Positions 51,753 to 60,242 of a stretch of DNA of 64,000 nt are shown in pieces (position 1 is the first letter of the stretch; the number at the start of each line of letters is the position of its first letter). Source of the stretch: Chloroflexota bacterium (GTDB lineage: Bacteria > Chloroflexota > Dormibacteria > Dormibacterales > Dormibacteraceae); assembly GCA_005880915.1 (NCBI GenBank), contig VBIW01000035.1, forward strand, positions 248,001 to 312,000, read 5' to 3'. The notes beneath the pieces are model-generated. The model ran no database searches, was not told the DNA's origin, and saw only the letters and a program-made list of their open reading frames with translations. Both the position numbers and the translations under genes were made by a program.

Positions 51753-53324
51753 ATGCGACGTTTGTTGGCCTGGGCCGCGACCGCGGCTTCGATCGGTCTG
51801 GTGGCGATACCTGCGGTGCAGCCGGTGCCGGCTTCCGCCGCGACGACTTCCGCCTTCAGCTTCAACTGGTCAGGTGGTGCGAGCGCCCCCGTGACGTGGA
51901 ACGGCGACGGTTCGCCGAGCACGTGGGACGTCCTCACGCATGCGCGGGGGCCGGGCGACGCGATGCAGCCCACGGTCGCCCAGCACGGCGCGGACTGCAG
52001 CCCCCCACCCGCCACGCACGTGATCACCACTCTGTCTGACAGCGTTTTCATCTGCCGCAACCACGTGATGACCTCGGTCACCGACCGTGGATATGGGGCC
52101 GACGTGCTCACTCCGGACCACATGGTCGACTTCGCGAGCGGCGAGAGCGTCCTCTCGTTCTCGGTCTCCACTCTGCACAATGACGCTCGCGACTACTTCG
52201 ACATCTGGATCACACCGTTTGCCAGCAACCTGATGGTCCCTCTGACCGATGCGGTTGACGTCCAGGGACCGCCACAGAACGCAATCAGGGTGCGTGATTG
52301 CTTTTGCGGCAACAACACAGACGTCTTCACAGCCAGCGTCTTCAACAACTTCGCAGAGAGCCCGCTGCCCACTGCTTCCGGCACCCCGCTGCAGTCGCTG
52401 CTGCCGCCGAGCGCCGTGACCCGCACCGGATTCGAGCTTCACCTTTCCGCGAACCACATCCGATTTGGCGTTCCGCAGGCGGGCCTGTGGTGGATCGACG
52501 CGGCGGCCAACATTCCGTTCAGCCGTGGTGTCGTGCAGCTGATCCACCACTCATATGACGCGTGCAAAGACCAGACCACGACCATGGCCAATCCATGCGT
52601 CGCGGACACCTGGCATTGGTCGAACTTCGCGATCTCTCAGTCGGTGCCGTTCACGATCATCAACGGCTCGCCGCGGTCCGCCAACCCCGGGGCGACGACC
52701 ATCCATTTCCCGGCCCCGGCGCCGGCCAACGCGTTTCTTCGGTTCGAGGCCGTAAGCGGCGGGCTGCAGCTCAGCTTCGACGGCGGCCACTCGTTCCAGG
52801 CGCCAAGCCGGCAGCCGATCATCGGCGACCACGGCAACATTCACGCCGACCACTTCACGCCGTACTTCACGCCGGTTCCAGCCGGCACGACGTCGGTCGT
52901 TGTCTCAGGCCAGAACTGGTACGGCGGCCAGTGGTGGCTCCGTGACCCGTCGATCTGGGCGGCCCAGGGCACCTCGCCGGTCGTCCAGCCGCCGGCCGGC
53001 AATCCGCCGACCAACCCACCCACGAGCGCGCCGACCAACCCTCCGACCCACCCTCCGACCAACCCTCCAACCTCGCATCCGACGAACCCTCCCACCGGCA
53101 ACCCCGGGTCGGGGTCACCCGGCGGAAGTGGCAGCGGTGAGGGGAGTGGCGGCGGTCAGAGCAGCGAGGGCGCTTCGACGACACCTGTCGAGAAGGTGAC
53201 GGAGTTCGTCGCCAAGCTGGATGCCGCGGTCAACCCGACACACGAACCGGCTATCAACGTGATCCTCGTGGGGCTCCTTCTGGCGGCCGTCTGGGCCGTG
53301 CTCCGCGTGATTCGCAGCAGCTAG
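51753..53324 (+). CDS. Secreted membrane-anchored surface protein with Pro/Thr stalk
   Basis: A 523-residue exported protein. Signal peptide: MRRLLAWAATAASIGLVAIP through PVPASA. Residues about 30-410 form a beta-rich globular domain with paired Cys (ADCSPPP, FICRN, RVRDCFCGNN), suggesting disulfides. A stalk of NPPT-type repeats covers about residues 413-450, then a Gly/Ser linker, and a C-terminal helix (INVILVGLLLAAVWAVLRVI) with a short basic end anchors it. CGGAGG lies 6 bases before the ATG. It is divergent from comA and ends before a strong shared hairpin. The family is not recognised; a role at the EPS surface is an inference. Confidence 0.82.
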   Translation: MRRLLAWAATAASIGLVAIPAVQPVPASAATTSAFSFNWSGGASAPVTWNGDGSPSTWDVLTHARGPGDAMQPTVAQHGADCSPPPATHVITTLSDSVFICRNHVMTSVTDRGYGADVLTPDHMVDFASGESVLSFSVSTLHNDARDYFDIWITPFASNLMVPLTDAVDVQGPPQNAIRVRDCFCGNNTDVFTASVFNNFAESPLPTASGTPLQSLLPPSAVTRTGFELHLSANHIRFGVPQAGLWWIDAAANIPFSRGVVQLIHHSYDACKDQTTTMANPCVADTWHWSNFAISQSVPFTIINGSPRSANPGATTIHFPAPAPANAFLRFEAVSGGLQLSFDGGHSFQAPSRQPIIGDHGNIHADHFTPYFTPVPAGTTSVVVSGQNWYGGQWWLRDPSIWAAQGTSPVVQPPAGNPPTNPPTSAPTNPPTHPPTNPPTSHPTNPPTGNPGSGSPGGSGSGEGSGGGQSSEGASTTPVEKVTEFVAKLDAAVNPTHEPAINVILVGLLLAAVWAVLRVIRSS

Positions 53325-53334
53325 AGAAGGCAAT

Positions 53335-53361
53335 CAGAGGGCCGCGCAGCGCGGCCCTCTG
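53335..53361. terminator. Bidirectional hairpin between convergent genes
   Basis: CAGAGGGCCGCG (53335-53346) pairs perfectly with CGCGGCCCTCTG (53350-53361) around a 3-base loop. It lies in the 41-base gap between the surface-protein stop (53324) and the glycosyltransferase stop (53366), so it can serve both strands. No T-run is present on either side. Confidence 0.7.
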
Positions 53362-53365
53362 ACCG

Positions 53366-54475
53366 TCACGCCGACAGCGACGCTTCCATCGGCTGGCGGC
53401 TGAGCGACACCATGAGGTCGACGATGCGTCGGTTGTTGGCATCCGCGTCGTGCTCCCGCTCCGCAAGCTGCCTGCTGCCTTTCCCCATCTCACGCCGCCT
53501 GGCAGCAGACCCGACGAGTGCCGCCAGGGCCTGGCCGAGGGCGCGCGGATCGGCGGGCGGAACCAGGTAGCCGTTTTCCCCCTCGCTGATCATCTCGGGG
53601 ATGGCGCCCGCGGTCGAGGCCACGACCGGCAGGCCGGAAGCGAGGCCCTCCGCGACCGCCTGAGGGAAGCAGTCGCCGCGCGATGGAAGGGTGAAGATGT
53701 CAGCCTCGCGATACAGACGCACCAGCTCAGGGTCTTGGGGTGCCAGCCCGCGGTGGATCCGGCAAACCACGCCGGCTGGGACCTGCACATCGGCATTGGT
53801 CACCACGTCACACTCGGCCCGCGGTCCCAGCCGCCGCATCGCCTCCAGAAGGTCGGGGCCGCCCTTGCGCTGGAAGTCGCCACCCACGAAAAGGATTCGC
53901 ACGGGCCCCCTCGTTCCGCCGTCCCCGCCCGGCCGGAAGCGCTGGATGTCGACGCCTGGGCGAATGACCGAGATCTTGTACCTTGGGACGCCGTAGTCGG
54001 CCACCAGTGAGTCGGCGGCCCAGCGACACCACGTGACAAGGGCGGCGGCGCGACGGAACACCGACTGGTTGACGTGAAGCTTGAGTATCTCGAGCACAGC
54101 GTGGCTCACCGCGTGTCCATAAGCGGCGCCCTGGGAGTCGTAGTTCAGGGGAGTGGCGTCGAGCGACACCACAGTTGGAATCCTGTCCATGATTGAACCG
54201 CTCAACAGCGCTGCGACCTGCGTATGGATGAATACGGCGTCGACAGGACCCTCGCGCAGCCGGCTGAGCAGCGCGGACCTGGCCTGGCGGCTCGCTTCGA
54301 CCGACCAGCTTCGCAGGCCGGGAATGCGCCCGATGAGCGCGTTGCTGCGCGGCGGGGCGATAGGAATGATCGTGGACCGGACCGAATCCGAGCTCGCATC
54401 CAGCGCACGCCTGATGTTGCGTGCGTGCGCGACGTGTCCCAATGTCTGCTCGAGCACGAAGACCAGATCAGACAA
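53366..54475 (-). CDS. Glycosyltransferase family 4
   Basis: A 369-residue GT-B enzyme: VFVLEQTLGHVAHARNIRRA at the start, VIRPGVDIQRFRPGG, RILFVGGDFQRKGGPDLLEA, IFTLPSRGDCFPQAVAEGLA and PVVASTAGAIPEMISEGENG. It resembles the enzyme at 31745-32857 in the FVGGDFQRKGGP block. It overlaps the Wzy-like gene by 8 bases and is the last gene of the operon starting at 57823. Donor and acceptor unknown. Confidence 0.92.
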   Translation of the reverse strand: MSDLVFVLEQTLGHVAHARNIRRALDASSDSVRSTIIPIAPPRSNALIGRIPGLRSWSVEASRQARSALLSRLREGPVDAVFIHTQVAALLSGSIMDRIPTVVSLDATPLNYDSQGAAYGHAVSHAVLEILKLHVNQSVFRRAAALVTWCRWAADSLVADYGVPRYKISVIRPGVDIQRFRPGGDGGTRGPVRILFVGGDFQRKGGPDLLEAMRRLGPRAECDVVTNADVQVPAGVVCRIHRGLAPQDPELVRLYREADIFTLPSRGDCFPQAVAEGLASGLPVVASTAGAIPEMISEGENGYLVPPADPRALGQALAALVGSAARRREMGKGSRQLAEREHDADANNRRIVDLMVSLSRQPMEASLSA

Positions 54476-55982
54476 CGCGCCGCGTCTCCTCTGCCGGTTC
54501 CGGGAACAGCCTCGGCACCACGTTCAGCAAGCCGAGCGCTGCGCCGATGAAGATCATGTTGCGATAGCTCTCGAGCTGCAGGTCGGCATACGCGACGAAG
54601 AGTTCGCACATGATCGCGGCGCCGATCACGGCTACCAATGCAAGGATGAATCGGTTTCGCTGAACGTTCAGGGAACGGCAGACCTGGAGCAGCCCGGTGC
54701 CGAAGAGCCCCCAGAAGGTGACGCAGCCGACCAGGCCCATTCGCACACCGATCCACAGCAGCGTGTTGTGCGGAATGTAGTTCCAGAGCGGATAGATGCT
54801 CGAAATGTCGGCCTGGGTGAGGACAGTCAAGAAAGGCATGCCAAAGCCCATGCCGATGAGTCGGTTGGTGTCGAAGCTCAGCTTGAGGTTCGTGTTCTCG
54901 GCCTGCCGGTAAATGTCCGACAGGTAGTCCCTGTAGCTGGGATCGAACTGCGAACGCACTGGCCGTACAAGCTGGCCGATAAGGCCGTTCTGCACGTTCC
55001 AGAAGACGATCAGGAAGACGACGCAAGCCGCGACCGCAATCACGGTGAAAATGAGCACGCGACGCCGCTGCTCCGGGTTGAAGCGAATCGCCAGAACCAA
55101 GATGACGGCGATGCCGGCCGCGAGGGCGGCGATGCCGGCCCGTCTCTCGTTGGCCAATAGCGCGCCGAGCGCGACTACCGAGGCGACCGCCAGGAGCTTG
55201 AACGTCCGCGTCCAACCGGTCCAGATCAGCGTGGCCAGGGCGGCCATCGGCACCAGCGCCAGAAAAAAGGAGTCTTCGTGCCCGAGGACAGTCTCGTGCG
55301 TGCCCAGGTTGTGGCCTAAGACGATGAAGTACCGGAAGTCGCCGATGACGGCTTTGAAGAGGATTGCCACTACGGCGATCACCGCGATGCGCTCGATGTC
55401 TTGCCTCGATCGGATCAGCAGCGACGCGATCACGAAGGCGATGAAGCCATAGACCTGGGGTCTGAGCTCCCACAGGGACTTGTTCAGGTCGCCACCGGCG
55501 AGCAGACCGTGCATCTCGCCCATCAAGACGGCGCCGAGAAACAACAGGTACGGCCAGAAGAGACGGCCCTTGACAAGACCGGCGCGGATCGCTGGCCCGG
55601 ACTTCGCGATGCCGAGCACCAACACCAGTCCCATCAGCAGCTCCGCTGGTGTGGCTGAGATCCCCTTTACCCCCAGCGAGTTGCTGAGGTTCTCGAAGAG
55701 GGGGATCCGGTCAGTCAGAGAGTCCGGGAAGCCGAGCGGAAAAATCTCGACCACGATCGCGCCGACCAGCAGGACATGCAGGCCGCGAACGGGCGATGCG
55801 ACGATCCACGGGGTGAGTGCGGCGAGGGCGATGAGCACGCCGAGCGCACGCGGAGTCGTGACGTTGACGAGCGCTACGAGGACGACGATCGCGGTCGCGA
55901 TCTGAAGCAGCGTCCGGGGTCGCAGCAGCGTCCCGTCTGGCGCCTGCGCGCGGCTGCCGATCGGAAGAGCGGTCGCCATCAA
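54468..55982 (-). CDS. O-antigen ligase / Wzy-type polymerase family membrane protein
   Basis: A 504-residue membrane protein with about 12 helices. The large external loop between late helices contains PVRSQFDPSYRDYLSDIYRQ and the HNTLLWIGVRMGLVG stretch typical of the Wzy_C/O-antigen ligase family. It would polymerise lipid-linked repeat units after flipping. Next to CpsC/CpsD-type chain-length proteins, a polymerase role is more likely than ligation. The ATG is 3 bases behind the small membrane-protein gene. Confidence 0.88.
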   Translation of the reverse strand: MMATALPIGSRAQAPDGTLLRPRTLLQIATAIVVLVALVNVTTPRALGVLIALAALTPWIVASPVRGLHVLLVGAIVVEIFPLGFPDSLTDRIPLFENLSNSLGVKGISATPAELLMGLVLVLGIAKSGPAIRAGLVKGRLFWPYLLFLGAVLMGEMHGLLAGGDLNKSLWELRPQVYGFIAFVIASLLIRSRQDIERIAVIAVVAILFKAVIGDFRYFIVLGHNLGTHETVLGHEDSFFLALVPMAALATLIWTGWTRTFKLLAVASVVALGALLANERRAGIAALAAGIAVILVLAIRFNPEQRRRVLIFTVIAVAACVVFLIVFWNVQNGLIGQLVRPVRSQFDPSYRDYLSDIYRQAENTNLKLSFDTNRLIGMGFGMPFLTVLTQADISSIYPLWNYIPHNTLLWIGVRMGLVGCVTFWGLFGTGLLQVCRSLNVQRNRFILALVAVIGAAIMCELFVAYADLQLESYRNMIFIGAALGLLNVVPRLFPEPAEETRRVV

Positions 55983-55985
55983 GGA

Positions 55986-56114
55986 TCAGTGCGAATACGC
56001 GATATAGCTGAAGACGACCGCGAGCAGGGCGATCAGGAGGTAGGAGCGAGATGATGTGCGGACGCCCAGCAACCCGAGGACGAGAACCACTCCGGCAATG
56101 GCCAGAAGCAACAT
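55986..56114 (-). CDS. 42-residue two-helix membrane protein
   Basis: A short frame between the CpsD-like gene and the Wzy-like gene. It reads MLLLAIAGVVLVLGLLGVRT followed by SSRSYLLIALLAVVFSYIAY and SH: two hydrophobic helices with a short polar turn. It starts 12 bases after the CpsD stop and ends 3 bases before the Wzy start, so it fills the gap precisely. The hydrophobic pattern and spacing make it a likely real gene. It may be a small subunit of the polymerase. Not recognised. Confidence 0.65.
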   Translation of the reverse strand: MLLLAIAGVVLVLGLLGVRTSSRSYLLIALLAVVFSYIAYSH

Positions 56115-56126
56115 CGATTCAGCAGC

Positions 56127-56873
56127 TCAGAGCAGGCGCCGCAACGACGAGGGAGTCTTCGGGTTGTAGTCGTTGAGAACAACTCCCGCAACGCGCTCAC
56201 GACCGAGAAGGAACATCACCTTCTCGAGGTCATCCACCATCGTTCGCCCATAGCGCGCGATCACGAGGATCTTTTCGGCAAGCCGGGACGCAAGTGAGCT
56301 GTAGGCGATGTTCAACATGGGGGGGAGGTCGATGACTATGTTCGGAAAGCTGGCGCGGAACTTGTCGATCAGGTCGCTGTTGGTGAGGCGGAACACGAGA
56401 CGCGTCGGATCGGGTCCGGGATCACCCGCGGGCAGCACGAATGCGTTTTCCAGCGGAGCGGCCCGCACGAGGCGGAGCTGATTCAAGCCTTCGAGCCAGC
56501 CGGCGAGCCCGGGTCCGCCCTTGAGGCCGAACACCTCTTCGAACCCGACGCTGCTTGCGAAGTCCGTCTCAACCAGGAGCGTGGGTTCGGCCGTGTCCGC
56601 GGCCATCGCGACCGCGATCCCGATTGCGATCGACGTCTTTCCCTCGCCATGCACGGCGCTCGTGATCCCAAGGACGCGGCGCACCTGGCCTTCGCGCTCT
56701 TCAAACGGCACCGCGAGATACGCCTGGCGGCACCGATCGATGAACCAGGGCGGCAGGCTGATCGGCCTCGTCCGCTCGCGGCCGATATCGGCGAACCCGG
56801 GCGGCACGGGCCTCGGCTTGAGCGCGGCGGAAATTGCCTCGTCGACATCCTGGTCGGTCATCGCGTCCGCCAT
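56127..56873 (-). CDS. CpsD/CapB-type P-loop ATPase (BY-kinase-like)
   Basis: A 248-residue cytoplasmic ATPase. Walker A is ITSAVHGEGKTSIAIGIAVA, the Walker A' region is TLLVETDFASS, and Walker B is IVIDLPPML. It starts in a TGATG overlap with the chain-length gene, the usual CpsC/CpsD pairing. The C-terminus ends SLRRLL and lacks the tyrosine cluster by which BY-kinases phosphorylate themselves, so it may act as an ATPase switch rather than a tyrosine kinase. It would control polymer length and export. Confidence 0.88.
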   Translation of the reverse strand: MADAMTDQDVDEAISAALKPRPVPPGFADIGRERTRPISLPPWFIDRCRQAYLAVPFEEREGQVRRVLGITSAVHGEGKTSIAIGIAVAMAADTAEPTLLVETDFASSVGFEEVFGLKGGPGLAGWLEGLNQLRLVRAAPLENAFVLPAGDPGPDPTRLVFRLTNSDLIDKFRASFPNIVIDLPPMLNIAYSSLASRLAEKILVIARYGRTMVDDLEKVMFLLGRERVAGVVLNDYNPKTPSSLRRLL

Positions 56874-57823
56874 CACGCAGCGTCTGCCGAGAGGCTTCCG
56901 ATGGTGGTCACGACGCGCACGCCGAGCCGGCTCTCGATCTCCTTCGGATTGCGGGTCGTGCGATCGATCCAGCCCAGGAAGACGAGGTACGCGATCCCTG
57001 GCAGCGCCGCGGCGGCGGCCAGCGCGATCGCGTACTTCTTGGTCACCGATGTGAAGCGTCCGCCACTGGTCTTGGGCGGATCGACAGTTCGGACCGCGGT
57101 CTGGTCGATCTCGGCGGCCGCGTCCTTGGAGAACTGAATGCTCTGCAGCTTGTCCTGCAGATCGTTGACGCTGGTCTGCGCCAGTTGCACGTCGCTCTCG
57201 AGCCGATCCAGCCGCGGATCCGGAGTCCTGACGATGGTTTGCTGGATCGGATGCGCCACCAGGTAGGCATTGAGCGCGTCGCTGGCGGTCTGCAGGCGCT
57301 CCTTCGCCTGCTGCAGCTGCGCGGTGTAGAACTGGCTGGCGACATCGGCCTGCTGCTGCTCGGTACGGATCAGCCAATCTCGGTGCAGAGAGATCGTGGT
57401 CGTCAGGACCTGGATGCAAACGTTTGCCCGTCGGCATTCGACTTTGATCGTGACCAGATGCGAGCCTGAGGAGCTGATGACCAGGCTGGTCCTCACGTCG
57501 CTCAAAACCTGGTCGCGCTCCGACATGCTGCCCACCGCGTGGCTGTCGAGCAGGCCCTGCCCGAGCTGGGAGTAGAAGGTATCGGTCTGCGTCAGCTGGT
57601 CGAGCGAGTCGACTGCGTTCTGCGCCGGGGTCAGGTACTGGTTCCAGCCGTTTGCCGTGGATACGTTCCCGATATAAGCAGGGTTGTCCACCCAGAGCTG
57701 GGCGGAGCCGTCCTTACCCTGGAAGATCAGCAGAGCTGCGCCACCCGCTACCAAGGGCAGCGCAAGGCAGAGCAGGGCAAACCTGATCCAGTGGCGGAAG
57801 AGAACCTCGAGGTACTTGAACAT
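56873..57823 (-). CDS. Wzz/CpsC-type chain-length determinant
   Basis: A 316-residue protein with two membrane helices: FALLCLALPLVAGGAALLIF (residues about 15-34) and YAIALAAAAALPGIAYLVFL (about 269-288). Between them is an extracytoplasmic domain with a long coiled-coil stretch (AQLQQAKERLQTASDALNAY; LDRLESDVQLAQTSVNDLQD). A short cytoplasmic tail ends it. This is the layout of polysaccharide co-polymerases, which work with the Wzy polymerase and the downstream ATPase. It is the first gene of the operon and is divergent from pilT. Confidence 0.9.
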   Translation of the reverse strand: MFKYLEVLFRHWIRFALLCLALPLVAGGAALLIFQGKDGSAQLWVDNPAYIGNVSTANGWNQYLTPAQNAVDSLDQLTQTDTFYSQLGQGLLDSHAVGSMSERDQVLSDVRTSLVISSSGSHLVTIKVECRRANVCIQVLTTTISLHRDWLIRTEQQQADVASQFYTAQLQQAKERLQTASDALNAYLVAHPIQQTIVRTPDPRLDRLESDVQLAQTSVNDLQDKLQSIQFSKDAAAEIDQTAVRTVDPPKTSGGRFTSVTKKYAIALAAAAALPGIAYLVFLGWIDRTTRNPKEIESRLGVRVVTTIGSLSADAA

Positions 57824-57884
57824 ATGTGGGGTTTGTCGTAGCTGATGCTAGGGGCGGGGACGGCATGCCTGGAATAAGGCAGGC

Positions 57885-58025
57885 GTCCCACGGCGCGTGG
57901 GACATCGCGGATCTGTGCGCATCATTCAGGACTACGCGGCAACCGTTCCGGGACATCGCCCACGGAGCGTCCAAACGCCGGGACAAGTGTCCCGATACGG
58001 TGCGAATCTCGGGACAGAAGTCCCG
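57885..58025. promoter_or_regulatory. Cluster of GGGAC/GTCCC inverted repeats between EPS and pilT
   Basis: Three perfect dyads lie within 141 bases: GTCCCAC-N5-GTGGGAC (57885-57903), CGGGACA-N2-TGTCCCG (57979-57994) and CGGGAC-N4-GTCCCG (58010-58025). A further single GGGACA starts at 57950. The gap separates the divergent cpsC-like and pilT genes, so one protein binding here could control both EPS and pili. Confidence 0.65.
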
Positions 58026-58083
58026 GTGGTTTGCCGACTCCACTCAGGCGGTCGGCAGAAAGCGGTGTTACGGTGAAATCGCC

Positions 58084-59187
58084 GTGACCCTGTTTGAAGC
58101 ACTCAATCGAATGCTGGACGAGGCCGGGTCCGACCTGCTCCTCAGCGTGGGAGCGTCAGCGCGCATCCGCAAGGACGGCGTATTGGTCAGCCTCGACAGC
58201 ACAGCGCCAGCCCTTCAGCCGAAGGATGTGAACGCGATGCTCAGCGAGGTGCTCGACGCAGCCCAGCTGAAAGCGCTCAGCCAGGGCCGCAACGTCGACT
58301 TCGCGTTCACCTTTGAGGATCGCGTGCGCGTACGCGGCAATGCTTACCTGCAGAAGGGAACCCCGGCCGCAGCGTTTCGCTCGCTGCCCTTGCAAATCCC
58401 GACCTTCGAGCAGCTTGGGGTCCCGGAAGCCATCTACACGATGATCGGCCGCAACCAGGGACTGATCCTGGTGACTGGCCCGACCGGTTCCGGAAAGTCG
58501 ACGACCCTGGCAGCGATGATCGACTACGTCAACCGGACTCGCGCCTGTCACATCCTGACAGTGGAAGACCCGATCGAGTACGTGCACCATCACGGCCTTG
58601 CCCTGGTCGACCAGCGGCAGGTCGGTATCGACACGAGGAGCTTTGCCGACGCCCTGCGATCCGCCTTCCGGGAAGACCCCGACGTGATCCTCATCGGCGA
58701 GATGCGCGATACCGAGACGATGCGGGCAGCGCTCACGATCGCTGAGACCGGGCACCTGGTCCTCGCGACGCTGCACACGAACGACGCGCCGCAGGCCGTC
58801 AACCGGATCGTGGACAGCTTCGCCGGCGCGCAGCAGCAGCAGGTGCGCGCCCAGCTGGCGACCTGCCTGGCCGGGGTCATCTACCAGCAGCTGATCCCGG
58901 CCGTCGGGGGAGGGAGGGTCGCCGCCTTCGAGATGCTTGTGGCCAATGTGGCCGTTCGATCAATGATCAAGGACGGCAAGACGGATCAGATCCGAAGCGT
59001 GTTGCTGACCAGCTTGCGGCAGGGCTCGCAGACTCTCGAGCGTTCATTGAACCAGCTCCTGCGCGCGGGATTGGTCACCGAGCGCGACGCCCGCGCGCAT
59101 TCCCTCTACCCGGGCGAGATCCAGGTCATCTCTACCGCGCCCGCGCCCTCGCGCTCGCCGCGTAGCGGTGCGCGGCAAGACTCGTAA
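58084..59187 (+). CDS. pilT: Type IV pilus retraction ATPase PilT
   Basis: A 367-residue PilT-type secretion ATPase. Walker A is LVTGPTGSGKSTTLAAMIDY near residue 131; the Asp box is HILTVEDPIEYVHHH; Walker B is DPDVILIGEMRDTETMRAAL; the His box is ETGHLVLATLHTNDAPQAVN. The start is probably the GTG at 58084 (VTLFEALNRM), which gives normal PilT length. The frame is open to 57826, but that part is the regulatory repeat cluster and looks non-coding. PilT powers pilus retraction and twitching. Its 3' end overlaps the convergent prepilin peptidase fragment. Confidence 0.93.
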   Translation: MTLFEALNRMLDEAGSDLLLSVGASARIRKDGVLVSLDSTAPALQPKDVNAMLSEVLDAAQLKALSQGRNVDFAFTFEDRVRVRGNAYLQKGTPAAAFRSLPLQIPTFEQLGVPEAIYTMIGRNQGLILVTGPTGSGKSTTLAAMIDYVNRTRACHILTVEDPIEYVHHHGLALVDQRQVGIDTRSFADALRSAFREDPDVILIGEMRDTETMRAALTIAETGHLVLATLHTNDAPQAVNRIVDSFAGAQQQQVRAQLATCLAGVIYQQLIPAVGGGRVAAFEMLVANVAVRSMIKDGKTDQIRSVLLTSLRQGSQTLERSLNQLLRAGLVTERDARAHSLYPGEIQVISTAPAPSRSPRSGARQDS

Positions 59188-59545
59188 CCGCCAGCCCCCA
59201 ACCAGCGACCAGGCACAGGCCCGCGGCCGCGCCTGGCCACAACCCGAACGAGATGATGGGCGCCACCATGAGCGCCCCCGCCACCGCTTCCACCAGTGGC
59301 GCCGAGACGCCGATCCGGCAGCCGCATGTTGCGCACCGGCCCCTGCGAAGCCAGTAACCGAGCACGGGTAGGAGATCAATGGCGTTGAGCTCCCGGTCGC
59401 AGGCCACGCAGTGGGAGCGTGGCCTGACGATGGACTCGCCCCTGGGGAGTCGATCGGCCACCAGGTTGATGAAGCTGCCCAGCACGAGCCCGACAAAAGT
59501 TAGATATGCAGTCAGGAATGGAGCGACGATGGCGATCGGGATCAT
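59132..59545 (-). CDS. Prepilin peptidase, N-terminal domain only
   Basis: A 137-residue protein matching only the N-terminal half of PilD-type peptidases. GLVLGSFINLVADRLPRGES is followed by the two zinc-type CxxC pairs (HCVACDRE and RCATCGCR) and LLPVLGYWLRRG. Two more hydrophobic segments follow, then a basic end (RYAASARARAR). The second half of PilD, which carries the two catalytic aspartates of the A24 peptidase, is missing. Full-length enzymes have about 250-290 residues. It overlaps the convergent pilT by 56 bases. It is either a methyltransferase-only relic or half of a split enzyme. Confidence 0.8.
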   Translation of the reverse strand: MIPIAIVAPFLTAYLTFVGLVLGSFINLVADRLPRGESIVRPRSHCVACDRELNAIDLLPVLGYWLRRGRCATCGCRIGVSAPLVEAVAGALMVAPIISFGLWPGAAAGLCLVAGWGLAVTSLAAHRYAASARARAR

Positions 59546-59564
59546 GGTTCTCTCACAAAGCGAG

Positions 59565-59588
59565 GGGCGCCGCTCGCGTGCGGCGCCC
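59565..59588. terminator. Hairpin between pilin and prepilin peptidase fragment
   Basis: GGGCGCCGC (59565-59573) pairs with GCGGCGCCC (59580-59588) around a 6-base loop, 23 bases after the pilin stop on the minus strand. The stem is strong, but the following bases on the minus strand form only a short T-rich patch. It may reduce, rather than end, transcription into the peptidase fragment, or protect the pilin mRNA. Confidence 0.55.
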
Positions 59589-59611
59589 TTATCCTCGCCC
59601 TCTTTCGGTGA

Positions 59612-60079
59612 TTACAGCGTGTGGCAGCCGGCGCTCGGGTCAGTCGCGCTGGCACCAGGAGCCAGGGCCTTGGACTTGTCGCTGTAGATGTTCGTGATCT
59701 TCCCGTTCTTGTCCCATGAGTAATAGAACTGGGTGGAGCCGTTGCGTGTGAAGTTGGGATTTGTCGCTGACGGGGCGGTGTTGTAAAGGCCCGAACCGTT
59801 GAAGAGGACGATCGACATGTCGTTCTTGTCGTCCACCGCGGTGATCGTGTCGGTGTTGTTGGCGGCCATGAAAGCGTCAAGGGCTGCCTGGACTGTCTTG
59901 TACTCGGTGTTGCAGGCCTGGACGTTCGAGTTGGTGGTGAGGCCGACCAGGCTGAGGGTGACGATCGCGGCCAGGATGCCAAGGATTGTCACGACGACGA
60001 GCAACTCGATCAAAGTAAAGCCCTGCTGACCCTTGCGTCCCCGCAAGTTCTTGTTCAACCAACCGTGGAAACCTGCCAT
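59612..60079 (-). CDS. Type IV major pilin-like protein
   Basis: A 155-residue prepilin. The leader (about 20 residues, basic) ends in a Gly before FTLIELLVVVTILGILAAIV, with the conserved Glu at mature position 5. The soluble part is short and has two Cys (QACNTEY and AGCHTL), probably a disulfide-closed D-region. AAGGGGG lies 7 bases before the ATG. It sits alone after a 163-base gap, as expected for a highly expressed major pilin. Confidence 0.93.
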   Translation of the reverse strand: MAGFHGWLNKNLRGRKGQQGFTLIELLVVVTILGILAAIVTLSLVGLTTNSNVQACNTEYKTVQAALDAFMAANNTDTITAVDDKNDMSIVLFNGSGLYNTAPSATNPNFTRNGSTQFYYSWDKNGKITNIYSDKSKALAPGASATDPSAGCHTL

Positions 60080-60242
60080 TAGATCGCCCCCTTGTACGGC
60101 TGCCGCAATTCCCGACGCGGCACCGCTGTTTGCTGACTTGACTGGCTCAGTCTGGGTGCGAGTCGGCGAAACTTGAATAGAGGGAGTGGCCCACTGGGTA
60201 GGCGGCTGTCCCTATTCGGTCTGGGCCTGTGGGCGGAGCCGG

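Noticed and set aside
57826-58083. N-terminal extension of PilT by 86 residues
   Set aside because: The frame is open, but the sequence there is a cluster of inverted repeats, encodes no recognisable motif and would make PilT unusually long; GTG 58084 gives the normal N-terminus.
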